Assembly: GCA_963824105.1 (NCBI GenBank)
Contig: CAWGNN010000004.1
Location: 1-11,944 of the forward strand
Direction: 5' to 3'
Origin: CAWDVB01 sp963824105
GTDB lineage: Bacteria > Actinomycetota > Actinomycetes > Propionibacteriales > Nocardioidaceae
Length of the DNA stretch: 11,944 nt
Numbering within the stretch: position 1 is the first letter of the stretch; the number at the start of each line of letters is the position of its first letter. The notes below the pieces were generated by a model. The model was not told the origin of the DNA. It did no database searches and saw only the letters and a list, made by a program, of their open reading frames with translations. The position numbers and the translations under genes were made by a program. Positions 1 through 6,814 of the stretch are shown here, piece after piece.

Positions 1-22
1 TGTTTCCGTGGTGAACAGTCAT
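1..22 (-). CDS. HGxxPAAW family protein, first 7 codons only (cut by window edge)
   Basis: An ATG at 22-20 opens a frame reading M-T-V-H-H-G-N before the window ends. A clean Shine-Dalgarno AGGAG (minus strand, 36-32) sits 9 bases upstream. The HGN near the N-terminus matches the start of the small HGxxPAAW membrane proteins that lie between the trp-region membrane protein (TIGR02234) and trpC in many actinobacteria, and this gene is directly downstream of such a protein. The start and ribosome site are seen directly. The family call rests on seven residues plus context, and the PAAW half of the motif lies outside the window. Confidence 0.6.
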
Positions 23-92
23 CGACGCGGGCTCCTGGTCGTCCTCGGTGAGTCAGTGCGCGCCCATCCTAGGCGGATGGAGCCAGCACAGG

Positions 93-644
93 TCACAGGG
101 TGGGGTCGATCCCGGCATCGATCTGCTTCCATGCATCCTCGGGTGGCTCACCGGCCGGGGCGTCGTACTTCCGGCTCATGGACGGCCAGGCGGCACACGT
201 CCAGAACGCATAGAGCCCGACCAGCACGGCCACCGCTCCCGCCGCGAAGGCCGACCAGGTCCACGCGGTCCAGTACCAGGTCACCCCGCTGGCCGCCCCG
301 CTGAGCTGGGTGACCGTGCTCTCGCCTCGCCCACCCCACACGGCGATCGCGGCGAAGACCAGCGCCCCGGCCTGGGCAGCAACACCAAGGGCCAGCGCGA
401 CCCGGCGTCCGGTGACACGGGTGACGAGGACGACGCCCCACGCGACCAGGCCCACCAGGGCGAGGGCGGAGACCGCGGGTGCCACCTCGGTCGCGGAGGC
501 GCTCAGATGCCGCTGTGACGCGAATGCCGCGTCAGGCGCGTCGGCGACGATCCAGGTGCGTGAGGCGGCGAGCAGGAAGAGCCCGGAGACGGCGAGCCCG
601 CCGACCATGGCCCCGAACACCGATCGTCGGCGCCCCTCAGCCAT
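93..644 (-). CDS. Trp-region conserved membrane protein (TIGR02234 type)
   Basis: This 183-residue integral membrane protein has four hydrophobic segments, at about residues 10-30, 55-76, 82-103 and 130-150. The long extracytoplasmic stretch between the first two carries the Trp found in this family. The cytoplasmic tail carries the family-like signature WPSMSRKYDAP followed by a DAWKQIDAGIDPT-type end. Proteins of this type sit in the tryptophan cluster of actinobacteria, classically between trpE and trpC, and their function is unknown. The ATG lies inside the end of hisI with an 8-base overlap (637-644), so translation is probably coupled. The unusual point is that hisI, not trpE, is the immediate upstream neighbour. 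An HGxxPAAW-type gene starts 70 bases downstream. The family call is firm; no role can be read from the sequence. Confidence 0.88.
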   Translation of the reverse strand: MAEGRRRSVFGAMVGGLAVSGLFLLAASRTWIVADAPDAAFASQRHLSASATEVAPAVSALALVGLVAWGVVLVTRVTGRRVALALGVAAQAGALVFAAIAVWGGRGESTVTQLSGAASGVTWYWTAWTWSAFAAGAVAVLVGLYAFWTCAAWPSMSRKYDAPAGEPPEDAWKQIDAGIDPTL

Positions 645-993
645 CGGTCAGCCGGCCGTCGTCGAAGCAGGTGCGGGTGCCGGTGTGGCAGGCCGGACCC
701 TCCTGGTCGACCTTGACCAGCAGGGTGTCACCGTCGCAGTCGACCCGGACCTCCTTGACCCACTGCCGATTCCCGGAGGTCTCGCCCTTGACCCAGTACT
801 CCTGACGGGACCGGCTCCAGAACGTGGTGCGCATCGAGGTGAGGGTCCGCGAGAGGGCCTCTGCATCCATCCAGCCGAGCATCAGCACCTCGCCCGTGTC
901 GTGCTGCTGGATGACCGCTGGGATCAGGCCCTGGTCGTTGAAGCGCAGCCGGGCGGCGATGTCGGCGGGAAGTCCTTGGGGAAGGTCGCTCAC
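637..993 (-). CDS. hisI: Phosphoribosyl-AMP cyclohydrolase
   Basis: This cytosolic enzyme opens the purine ring of phosphoribosyl-AMP, the third step of histidine synthesis. The 118-residue product is the usual size for a stand-alone HisI without a fused HisE domain. The family blocks are all present: MLGWMDAEAL (residues 38-47), FWSRSR and WVKGETSG (59-74), the metal-binding DCDGD (85-89, with Asp85, Cys86, Asp87 and Asp89) and CHTGTRTC (Cys102 and Cys109). These supply the expected zinc cysteines and magnesium aspartates. A longer open frame runs upstream to 1155, but homology begins only after the GTG at 993. No Shine-Dalgarno precedes it; a GATACT box six bases upstream suggests a leaderless message. 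It starts 34 bases after the upstream gene ends and overlaps the next gene by 8 bases. Confidence 0.95.
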   Translation of the reverse strand: MSDLPQGLPADIAARLRFNDQGLIPAVIQQHDTGEVLMLGWMDAEALSRTLTSMRTTFWSRSRQEYWVKGETSGNRQWVKEVRVDCDGDTLLVKVDQEGPACHTGTRTCFDDGRLTDG

Positions 994-1005
994 CGTCGTA
1001 GTATC
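991..1005 (-). promoter_or_regulatory. Possible leaderless -10 box for hisI
   Basis: On the minus strand GATACT is followed by six bases and then the GTG start of hisI, the spacing expected when transcription begins at the start codon. There is no purine-rich ribosome site before the GTG. I see no convincing -35 box, so this is a weak call. hisI could also be read from the upstream gene's transcript across the 34-base gap. Confidence 0.35.
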
Positions 1006-1027
1006 GCCCGCCCGGCCACGCTGACGA

Positions 1028-1789
1028 TCAGAAGGGCACGTCGATGTCCAGCAGCCCCTCGCCGGCAGCCCGACCCGACAGGGTCCGGCAGAACTCCACG
1101 GCGTCCATGGTGATCGGCTCCGGGGAGCCGTCTCCCGAGCCGAACCGGCCACCACCCGGGCCGGTCAGCGTGAGCTGGTAGGCGAACCCGTGGCGCCGGG
1201 CCCACTCGGCGACGACGTCGGCGACGATCACCTCGTCGACGCCAGGGTCGCTCGGCGGGTCGATGCCGATCGCGCGGCTCAGGTCGACCGAGTGGAGCCA
1301 GGTATCGCGGGTGAGGATCACGTCGTTGAGGTATCCCAGGTTCCAGGTCTCCTTGACGCTGCCGAACTCGACCGGGAACCGCATCATGTCGTGCATCAGC
1401 TTGGGAGTCCGGGCTCGGCCGTCGGAGGCGCGAGTGACCAGAGACCGGCACTCGGCGGTGATCTCGCTCTCGGTGAGGGCGGCAGTCTTCTCGATCTGGA
1501 TCGCGGTCATCGCGTCGACCGCGAAGCAACCCTGGCGGCGGGCCCGGAGTGCACTGGCGATCTGCTCACCGAAGAACACCCGCATCGACGCTGCCGAGCG
1601 CATCGCTCCGGTCATGTGGCCGACCATGTCGCGGACGGTCCAGGCAGTGCAGTCGGTCGGGCGGGACCAGTCAGCGGCCTCGAGTCCCTCGACGAGGGTC
1701 GCGAAGCGGTCGTAGGTGGCGTGCGAGAGGCGGTGGGCCAGCTCTCCGCTGATGGTGCTGCCGCTGATGGCAGGTGCTGTGGCGCTCAT
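1028..1789 (-). CDS. Maleylpyruvate isomerase family (DinB-fold) mycothiol-dependent-type enzyme
   Basis: The 253-residue protein has the four-helix DinB/MDMPI N-terminal domain followed by a short C-terminal alpha/beta domain. The fold's metal triad is visible: His58 in VRDMVGH, and Asp162 plus His166 in RDTWLHSVDL. This corresponds to the His/Glu/His triad of mycothiol-dependent maleylpyruvate isomerase, with Asp in place of Glu. Enzymes of this group use mycothiol as cofactor or co-substrate, and the substrate here is unknown. The ATG at 1789 is supported by GAGGAG five bases upstream; the open frame runs on into the TetR gene without better starts. It lies 77 bases after tetR on the same strand and is probably co-transcribed and controlled with it. 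True maleylpyruvate isomerase activity is unlikely, since no gentisate-pathway genes are nearby. Confidence 0.85.
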   Translation of the reverse strand: MSATAPAISGSTISGELAHRLSHATYDRFATLVEGLEAADWSRPTDCTAWTVRDMVGHMTGAMRSAASMRVFFGEQIASALRARRQGCFAVDAMTAIQIEKTAALTESEITAECRSLVTRASDGRARTPKLMHDMMRFPVEFGSVKETWNLGYLNDVILTRDTWLHSVDLSRAIGIDPPSDPGVDEVIVADVVAEWARRHGFAYQLTLTGPGGGRFGSGDGSPEPITMDAVEFCRTLSGRAAGEGLLDIDVPF

Positions 1790-1808
1790 CGTTGCTCCTC
1801 GGTTCCGT

Positions 1809-1856
1809 GTTTCTGGGGTTGGTTGTTTCTGAGGTTGGTTGCTCTGGGGGTGGCTG
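1809..1856. repeat. Three tandem 16-base repeats in the leader of the DinB-fold gene
   Basis: Copy 1 (1809-1824) GTTTCTGGGGTTGGTT and copy 2 (1825-1840) GTTTCTGAGGTTGGTT differ at one base. Copy 3 (1841-1856) is degenerate, with about 10 of 16 bases matching. On the transcribed strand they form an A/C-rich, nearly G-free, presumably unstructured leader between the TetR stop and the Shine-Dalgarno of the downstream gene. The role is unknown: a translation-enhancing unstructured leader or a protein site are both possible. Confidence 0.7.
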
Positions 1857-1866
1857 ATGGCGTTGG

Positions 1867-2454
1867 TCAGGTGATCCCGGCGTGATCGCAGAACAGGTCG
1901 ACGGCCTCGTCCAGCAGGCGCTTCCACCGGTCCCCCCCGGGGTCGTTGGAGATCTGCTGGTCGGTGAGACCGGTCAGGATGGCCGTCCACAGGTCGGCGA
2001 GGCGCTCGTCGGTCACGCCGAGGTCGCGCAGTTGGCGCATCAGCCAGTCGAGGGCCTTGACGGCGACCGCATAGGACTCCACAGAGGGCTCGAAGCCGGG
2101 GATCACCCGTTGGAAGAGCAACTGGTACCGCGTCGGGTCGGTCGAGCAGAAGTCGAAGAAGACGTGCGAGCCGGCTCGGAGGAGCTCGCGTCCGGCGAGC
2201 TCCTCGGGAATCGCCTCGAGGACGGTAAGGAGCGTCCGCTGACCCTCGGCATACATCGCGTCATAGATCTCGTCCTTGGACCCGAAGTAGGAGTACAGGC
2301 TCGGCGCCTGCATCCCGACCCGGGCCGCCAGCTCGCGCAGGGAGAGGGCCGCCAGACCGTTCTCCCGGCAGATGTCCCAGGCTGCGGCGAGGATCGTGGC
2401 GCGTGACTCCTGACGGCGCTGGGCCACGCGTCCCTCGGTTCGTTCTCCTAACAT
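1867..2454 (-). CDS. TetR/AcrR family transcriptional regulator
   Basis: The 195-residue repressor has an N-terminal TetR DNA-binding domain (about residues 15-65): helix 1 RATILAAAWDICRENG, then LSLRELAARVGM, then the recognition helix leading into PSLYSYFGSKDEIYDAMY. The remaining 125 residues are the helical ligand-binding and dimer domain, with a DPTRYQLLFQRVIPGFEPS segment that I associate with TetR proteins next to maleylpyruvate-isomerase-family genes. The ATG at 2454 has no ribosome site but sits seven bases after a possible -10 box, so a leaderless start fits. A GTG at 2427 preceded by GAGGG is an alternative and would shorten the protein by nine residues. The gene begins 21 bases after the exporter ends. 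Two CTAACnnnnTTAG palindromes over its promoter and start strongly suggest autorepression. The ligand is unknown. Confidence 0.92.
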   Translation of the reverse strand: MLGERTEGRVAQRRQESRATILAAAWDICRENGLAALSLRELAARVGMQAPSLYSYFGSKDEIYDAMYAEGQRTLLTVLEAIPEELAGRELLRAGSHVFFDFCSTDPTRYQLLFQRVIPGFEPSVESYAVAVKALDWLMRQLRDLGVTDERLADLWTAILTGLTDQQISNDPGGDRWKRLLDEAVDLFCDHAGIT

Positions 2455-2479
2455 GATTAGGAGTTTCTAACACCGTTAG
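2445..2479. promoter_or_regulatory. Tandem palindromic operator of the TetR regulator
   Basis: Two copies of the palindrome CTAACnnnnTTAG lie at 2448-2460 and 2467-2479, exactly 19 bases apart. The first is embedded in a longer perfect inverted repeat, CTCCTAA-CATGA-TTAGGAG (2445-2463). The downstream copy contains the ATG of tetR, and the upstream copy contains the TAA stop of the exporter gene. The sites cover the spacer and -10 to start region of the promoter, the expected place for autorepression by a TetR dimer or a pair of dimers. Confidence 0.8.
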
Positions 2480-2490
2480 GTTTGTGTCAA
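2462..2490 (-). promoter_or_regulatory. Promoter of tetR, overlapped by the operator
   Basis: A perfect consensus -35 TTGACA lies on the minus strand at 2490-2485. Seventeen bases further is GAAACT (2467-2462), a weak -10; TAGAAA at 15-base spacing is an alternative. From GAAACT it is seven bases to the ATG at 2454, which fits a leaderless transcript. The -35 lies inside the last codons of the exporter gene. Confidence 0.6.
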
Positions 2491-4290
2491 GCCCCCGGGC
2501 CGAACCGTCTTGTGTTGGGCGGTCCAGGACGCGTAGAGACGCCCGTAGACACCGCCCTCGGCCAGCAGTCCGGAATGAGTGCCGCGCTGGACGATGCGGC
2601 CCCCGTCGACCACGGCCACCTCGTCGGCCTGCTCCGCGGTCGACATCCGGTGCGCGATGGTCACCGACGTACGTCCGGAGGTGAGCCGCTCCAGCGCCCG
2701 TGCGATGCGCACCTCCAGGCCGGGATCGACGGCGCTGGTGGCCTCGTCGAGGACCAAGAGGTCCGGGTCGGCGAGGTGGGCGCGGATCAACGAGACCAGC
2801 TGGCGTTCGCCGGCCGACAGCGACTCCCCCCGCTGGCCCACCCGGGTGTCGAGGCCGCGCGGCAGCGCCTGCAGCCAGTCGAGCAGCCCCAACTGCTCCG
2901 CGGCGGCCGTGATCGTCGCGTCATCGGCGTCGAGCAACCCATAGCGGGCGTTCTCCCGCAGCGTGGCGTCGAAAAGGAAGCCCTCCTGTGGCACGAGCAC
3001 GACGTGGCGCCGCAGTGCGACACCGCGCACCCGCGGGAGCGGGATGTCGTCGATCCGCACCTGGCCGCTGACCGGGTCCATCAACCGGCAGAGCAGCTTG
3101 GCGATGGTCGTCTTCCCCGACCCGGTCTCCCCCACCACAGCGACCCGGCGCCCCGGCTCGATCCGCAGCGAGACGTCGTCGACCACGATCGGCCCGCCGG
3201 GGTAGGCGTAGGAGACGTGGTCGAACTCGACCACCGCAGCTCCGTCGGGCAGGTCGACGCCTCCCGCACCCGGGTCGACCACGTCGGCAGGGGTGTCGAT
3301 CAATCCGATCAGCCTCCGCCAGCCGGCGAAGGCGTTCTGCGCGTCAGTGAGCACCTGGGTCCCCATCTGGACCGGACCGACGAAGAGCTGGACCAGGAAG
3401 GCGAAGGCCAGGACCTTCCCGAACGTCAACTGCCCGTCCACCCCGAGCAGCACGCCGATGCTGATCACACCGGCGTTGGCCAGCCCGGCGGAGATCCCGC
3501 CGAGGGAGAACGCCGAGGCGGTCAGCGCCTGGGCTCGGGTGGCGGCGTCCTGCTGCCGCTGGACCGCGTCGTCGATGCGCCGCTGGGTGCGCGCCGCGAC
3601 ACCGTAGGACCGGACGACGCTCGCCCCGACGACCGGCTCGGAGATCGCGGCCAGGGTGGCGCCGATCTGCTGGCGCACCGTCGCGTAGCGCACCGACAGC
3701 CGGCGCTGGAAGAAGCGGAGGGTGAGGAAGAGCGGCAGGAAGCAGAGCCAGACCACCACGGTGAGCTGCCAGCTGTAGACCAGCATCACGGCCGTGGCGA
3801 CCAGCACCTGGCCGACGCTGACGATCGCGATGACGCCACCGAAGACGAGGAACTCCGAGATCTGGTCGACGTCGTTGGTCACCCGGGCAACCAGCGAACC
3901 ACGGCGCTCGGTGCTCTGGGTGAGCACCGACAGGTCGTGCACGTGCCGGAAAGCCTTGGTCCGCAGCGTCGCCAGCCCGCGCTCGGAGGCGCGGAAGAGT
4001 CGCGCCGTCATGTTGTACGACGAACCCGCGGCAACCAGGATCGCGAGCAGCCCGATCGCCACGGCGAACCGGGTGAACACCTGGTCCGGCCCACCCGGTG
4101 CGTTGATCCCCTTGTCGAGGGTCTGCTGCACCGCGACCGGGACCACCACCCGCCCGATCGCGCCGACGAAGGCGAACACGACGGTCAACCGCAGACCGTC
4201 GACCAGCTCCGGCGACAACTCGACGCCGCGCCGCAGCACCCGCCAGGCCCCGACCTTCTGGCCGGACTCGATGGAGGTGAGCGCACTCAT
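2476..4290 (-). CDS. ABC exporter subunit with consensus catalytic residues (half-transporter)
   Basis: This 604-residue half-transporter has an N-terminal six-helix type IV membrane domain (about residues 30-330) and a C-terminal ATPase domain (350-590). The nucleotide-binding motifs are Walker A GETGSGKT (387-394), Q-loop Gln435, signature LSAGE (491-495), Walker B LLVLDE with catalytic Glu516, D-loop SAVD and switch His547. The signature departs from LSGGQ, whereas Walker B and the switch histidine are canonical. That is complementary to its partner, so the two should form a heterodimer with one active and one degenerate ATP site. The start is an ATG in an ATGA overlap with the partner, preceded by GAGGAGGTG. 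Likely role: drug, lipid or conjugate export from the cytoplasm. The substrate cannot be told from sequence. Its stop codon lies inside the tetR operator. Confidence 0.93.
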   Translation of the reverse strand: MSALTSIESGQKVGAWRVLRRGVELSPELVDGLRLTVVFAFVGAIGRVVVPVAVQQTLDKGINAPGGPDQVFTRFAVAIGLLAILVAAGSSYNMTARLFRASERGLATLRTKAFRHVHDLSVLTQSTERRGSLVARVTNDVDQISEFLVFGGVIAIVSVGQVLVATAVMLVYSWQLTVVVWLCFLPLFLTLRFFQRRLSVRYATVRQQIGATLAAISEPVVGASVVRSYGVAARTQRRIDDAVQRQQDAATRAQALTASAFSLGGISAGLANAGVISIGVLLGVDGQLTFGKVLAFAFLVQLFVGPVQMGTQVLTDAQNAFAGWRRLIGLIDTPADVVDPGAGGVDLPDGAAVVEFDHVSYAYPGGPIVVDDVSLRIEPGRRVAVVGETGSGKTTIAKLLCRLMDPVSGQVRIDDIPLPRVRGVALRRHVVLVPQEGFLFDATLRENARYGLLDADDATITAAAEQLGLLDWLQALPRGLDTRVGQRGESLSAGERQLVSLIRAHLADPDLLVLDEATSAVDPGLEVRIARALERLTSGRTSVTIAHRMSTAEQADEVAVVDGGRIVQRGTHSGLLAEGGVYGRLYASWTAQHKTVRPGGLTQT

Positions 4291-6044
4291 GCGGTCACCT
4301 CCTCGTAGGCGTTGACCAGGGCCGCGTAGGCCGGCTGCCGGACGAGCAGCTCCTCGTGCGTGCCCTGGTCGCGGACCACCCCGTCGACCAGGAAGATCAC
4401 CTCGTCGGCAAGCGTGATCGTCGCCTTACGGTTCGCCACCACGATCACCGTGCAGTCACCGAGCCGCTCCCGCAGCCGAGCGAGGATCCGGGCCTCGACC
4501 TCCGGGTCGACCGCCGACGTCGCGTCGTCCATCACGAGCAGCCGCGGGTTGCGTAGCAGGGCCCTCGCCAGCGAGATCCGCTGCCGCTGCCCACCCGACA
4601 GGCTGGTGCCCCGCTCGCCGAGGTGGGCGTCGAGCCCGTCGGGCAGCGCCCGCACGAAGTCGGCGGCCTGCGCGTCCTCCAGCGCCTGCCAGATCTCCTG
4701 GTCGGAGAGGTCCGCGCCGAGCCCGACGTTGCCCCGCACGGTGTCGTCGAAGAGGAACGCCTGCTGCTGCACCAGCACGGCATGCGAGGGCAGCACCCCC
4801 TCGGCCAGGTCGCGCACGTCGACCCCGTCGACCAGCACCTGCCCGGAGTCCGGGTCGACCAGTCGCAGCGCCAGGTCGGTCAGCGTGCTCTTGCCCGACG
4901 CGGTGGGCCCGACGACGGCCACGGTGGAGCCGGGCCGGACGGTGAGAGACAGGCCGCGGATCACCGGCTCACCCGGCAGATAGGAGAAGTACAGGTCCGA
5001 GATCGTCAGCGACGCCGGGCCACCCCCAGAGAGTCCCGCGGTGCCGTACGACGCGGTCACGCGCTCGTCCAGGACGGCCTTCACCCGGCCCCACCCGACG
5101 ACGCTGCGCGGGAACGAACCGACCAGCCAGCCGATCGACCGGATCGGGAAGGCCACGATGCTGAGCAGGAAGGCGATCGTCACTACCTGCCCCGCCTCGG
5201 TCGCCCCCGACTCCACCCGCGCCACGCCGAGCAGGATCACGCCAAGAATCGTGAGGTTCGGCAGGGCCTCGATCATCGGGTCGAACCAGGCCCTGATCAG
5301 CCCGGCCCGGATGTTCGCGTCGCGCAGCGCCTGAGCCTGCACGGCGAAGCGTGCGGTCTCCTCGTCCTCACGGCCGAGGGTCTTGACCACCACCGCTCCG
5401 TCGAATGACTCGTGCGCCACCTCGCTCAGCTCGCCGCGCATGGCCTGCGCCCTGATCATCCAGGGCGACTGCAGCCGTTGGAAGGTGACGTTGGCCAGCA
5501 CCACCACAGGGAAGACAGCCAGTCCGGCCAAGCCCAGCACGACGTCGGTCGCCAGCATCTGCACGACCGCGATCACCATCATCGCGACGGTCCCGACTGC
5601 CATCGGCAGCGGCGCGATCGGTGCCCACGCCGCCTCCACGTCCGACGCGGCGTTCGAAAGCAGCTCGCCGGTGGGATGCCGCTGGTGCCACTCCATGGGC
5701 AGGCGCAAGTACTGCCGGCTCACCTCCCTCCGGGAGTGGGCCTGCATGCGGTACTGCATCATCCCGGCGCCGAGACGCCGCGCCACGATCGCGACCGCAC
5801 GCACCAGAGCGACGCCGACGAACAGGGCGATCACCGCCACGATTCCGCCGGCACCGACGTGCCCGGTGTCGAACGCCGGCTGCACCACGTGGTTGGTCGC
5901 CCACCCCAGCACCCAGGCGTCGGCAAGCGTCAGCGCGCCGAACATGACCGACCCGACCGTGGAGATGGCGAAGACCCAGGGCTCGCGGCGGATCGCCACT
6001 CCCAGCACCCTGAACCCGTCCCGCAGGGTCCCGACGTCGGCCAC
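4287..6044 (-). CDS. ABC exporter subunit with degenerate ATP site (half-transporter)
   Basis: This 585-residue half-transporter has six membrane helices (about residues 20-320) and an ATPase domain (345-575). Walker A is GPTASGKST (379-387) and the signature is a perfect LSGGQ (482-486). However, Walker B reads LLVMDD, with Asp507 replacing the catalytic Glu, and the switch histidine is Asn538 (VVANRKA). Both changes mark the non-hydrolysing site of heterodimeric exporters such as TM287/288 and BmrCD. The first in-frame GTG (6050) directly abuts the AGGGA ribosome site, so the GTG at 6044, five bases after AGGGAG, is the better start; the difference is two residues. Its stop overlaps the partner's ATG by four bases. 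It is divergent from the TIGR03085-type gene, with about 50 bases between. Substrate unknown. Confidence 0.92.
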   Translation of the reverse strand: MADVGTLRDGFRVLGVAIRREPWVFAISTVGSVMFGALTLADAWVLGWATNHVVQPAFDTGHVGAGGIVAVIALFVGVALVRAVAIVARRLGAGMMQYRMQAHSRREVSRQYLRLPMEWHQRHPTGELLSNAASDVEAAWAPIAPLPMAVGTVAMMVIAVVQMLATDVVLGLAGLAVFPVVVLANVTFQRLQSPWMIRAQAMRGELSEVAHESFDGAVVVKTLGREDEETARFAVQAQALRDANIRAGLIRAWFDPMIEALPNLTILGVILLGVARVESGATEAGQVVTIAFLLSIVAFPIRSIGWLVGSFPRSVVGWGRVKAVLDERVTASYGTAGLSGGGPASLTISDLYFSYLPGEPVIRGLSLTVRPGSTVAVVGPTASGKSTLTDLALRLVDPDSGQVLVDGVDVRDLAEGVLPSHAVLVQQQAFLFDDTVRGNVGLGADLSDQEIWQALEDAQAADFVRALPDGLDAHLGERGTSLSGGQRQRISLARALLRNPRLLVMDDATSAVDPEVEARILARLRERLGDCTVIVVANRKATITLADEVIFLVDGVVRDQGTHEELLVRQPAYAALVNAYEEVTA

Positions 6045-6069
6045 CAGCACTCCCTTCGCGAACGTCTCG

Positions 6070-6096
6070 CTAACTGGTGCAGCCTACGATCAAGAC
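6070..6096 (+). promoter_or_regulatory. Divergent promoter region; leaderless -10 for the TIGR03085-type gene
   Basis: TACGAT (6085-6090) fits TAnnnT and lies six bases before the ATG at 6097, which has no ribosome site, so a leaderless start is likely. The opposite strand has TTGATC (6093-6088), a possible -35 for the exporter pair. One CTAAC half-site like that of the tetR operator occurs at 6070-6074, but its second half (GCAG) is not conserved, so regulation by the TetR protein here is only suggestive. Confidence 0.4.
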
Positions 6097-6729
6097 ATGA
6101 CCACCCTCGCGCAGGCGGAGCGAGCCGCAATCAGCGACCTGGCCGCCGAAGTCGGCCCGAACGCCCCAACGCTGTGTGAGGGGTGGGACACCAGACACCT
6201 GATGGCCCATCTGATCCTTCGCGAGGGACACCCCTCCTCGTTGAGCCTCGCGATACCGGGCGGGTCCAAGCTGTCCGACTGGTTCACCCAGAAGTGGGCC
6301 GACAAGGACTACGCCGATCTGGTCTCGACGTTCCGCAAGGGTGCGCCGTTCTACTCCCCCATGTCGATCTCGAAGGTGGACGCGCTGTTCAACGGTCTGG
6401 AGTTCTTCGTCCACCACGAGGACATCCGTCGCGCCCAACCCGACTGGGTGCCACGGGAGCTGCCCCTGAAGACCGAGAACGCGATCTGGCGGGCTCTCCG
6501 CTCCGCGGGCCGGATGATGCTCCGGAGCTTGGACTTCGGTGTGCTCGCCGCCCGCTCCGACACTGGTGCGGCCACTGGCCTCAAGCCCGGCGAGCCCTCC
6601 GTCGTGATCCAAGGACTGCCGAGCGAGATCGCGCTGTTCGTCTTCGGACGCCAGGCCCACGCAAGGGTCACCCTCGACGGCGATCCCGATCTGATCGCCA
6701 AGGCCAAGGGCCGAGATCTCGGGGTCTAA
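6097..6729 (+). CDS. TIGR03085 family metal-binding protein (DinB/MDMPI fold)
   Basis: The 210-residue protein begins with the hallmark of this actinobacterial family: LAQAERAAISDLAAEVGP, then TLCEGWDTRHLMAHLILRE. The DinB-fold metal triad is intact: His38 (LMAHL) and Glu102 with His106 (LEFFVHHED). This is closer to the maleylpyruvate isomerase His/Glu/His set than its distant relative at 1028-1789. The C-terminal part (about 165-207) matches the usual small domain, including LFVFGRQ-A and a final DPDL segment. Family members are proposed metal- and mycothiol-linked enzymes, but none has a firmly known substrate as far as I know. The ATG is preceded by a -10-like TACGAT and no ribosome site. 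The open frame extends far upstream, but only as the antisense of the exporter gene. It is divergent from the exporter pair. Confidence 0.9.
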   Translation: MTTLAQAERAAISDLAAEVGPNAPTLCEGWDTRHLMAHLILREGHPSSLSLAIPGGSKLSDWFTQKWADKDYADLVSTFRKGAPFYSPMSISKVDALFNGLEFFVHHEDIRRAQPDWVPRELPLKTENAIWRALRSAGRMMLRSLDFGVLAARSDTGAATGLKPGEPSVVIQGLPSEIALFVFGRQAHARVTLDGDPDLIAKAKGRDLGV

Positions 6730-6753
6730 GCACCTGGCTCGTCTGGTCGAGAG

Positions 6754-6774
6754 GATCGGATATCCAATCCGATC
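6754..6774. repeat. Perfect 8-base inverted repeat after the TIGR03085-type gene
   Basis: GATCGGAT (6754-6761) and ATCCGATC (6767-6774) are perfect inverted copies separated by ATCCA, 24 bases after the TAA of the upstream gene. In RNA this gives an eight-pair hairpin with a five-base loop. There is no following U-run, so it is at most an unconventional terminator. A symmetric protein-binding site is the alternative. Confidence 0.6.
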
Positions 6775-6814
6775 ACGGCTCGATCTGTGCGGACGGAGTA
6801 GGGCCAGCAGCCGT

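Noticed and set aside
64..80. CCATCC-TAGGC-GGATGG hairpin between the trp-region membrane gene and the HGxxPAAW start
   Set aside because: Only six pairs and no U-run, and the neighbours are probably one operon, so a terminator call is not justified.
2482..4308. Plus-strand 608-codon open frame opposite the exporter gene
   Set aside because: It is the antisense shadow of a gene with full ABC motifs, and its product is His/Arg/Asp-rich without domains.
6070..6082. Second TetR operator upstream of the exporter pair
   Set aside because: Only the CTAAC half-site matches; the other half reads GCAG instead of TTAG, so chance is likely.
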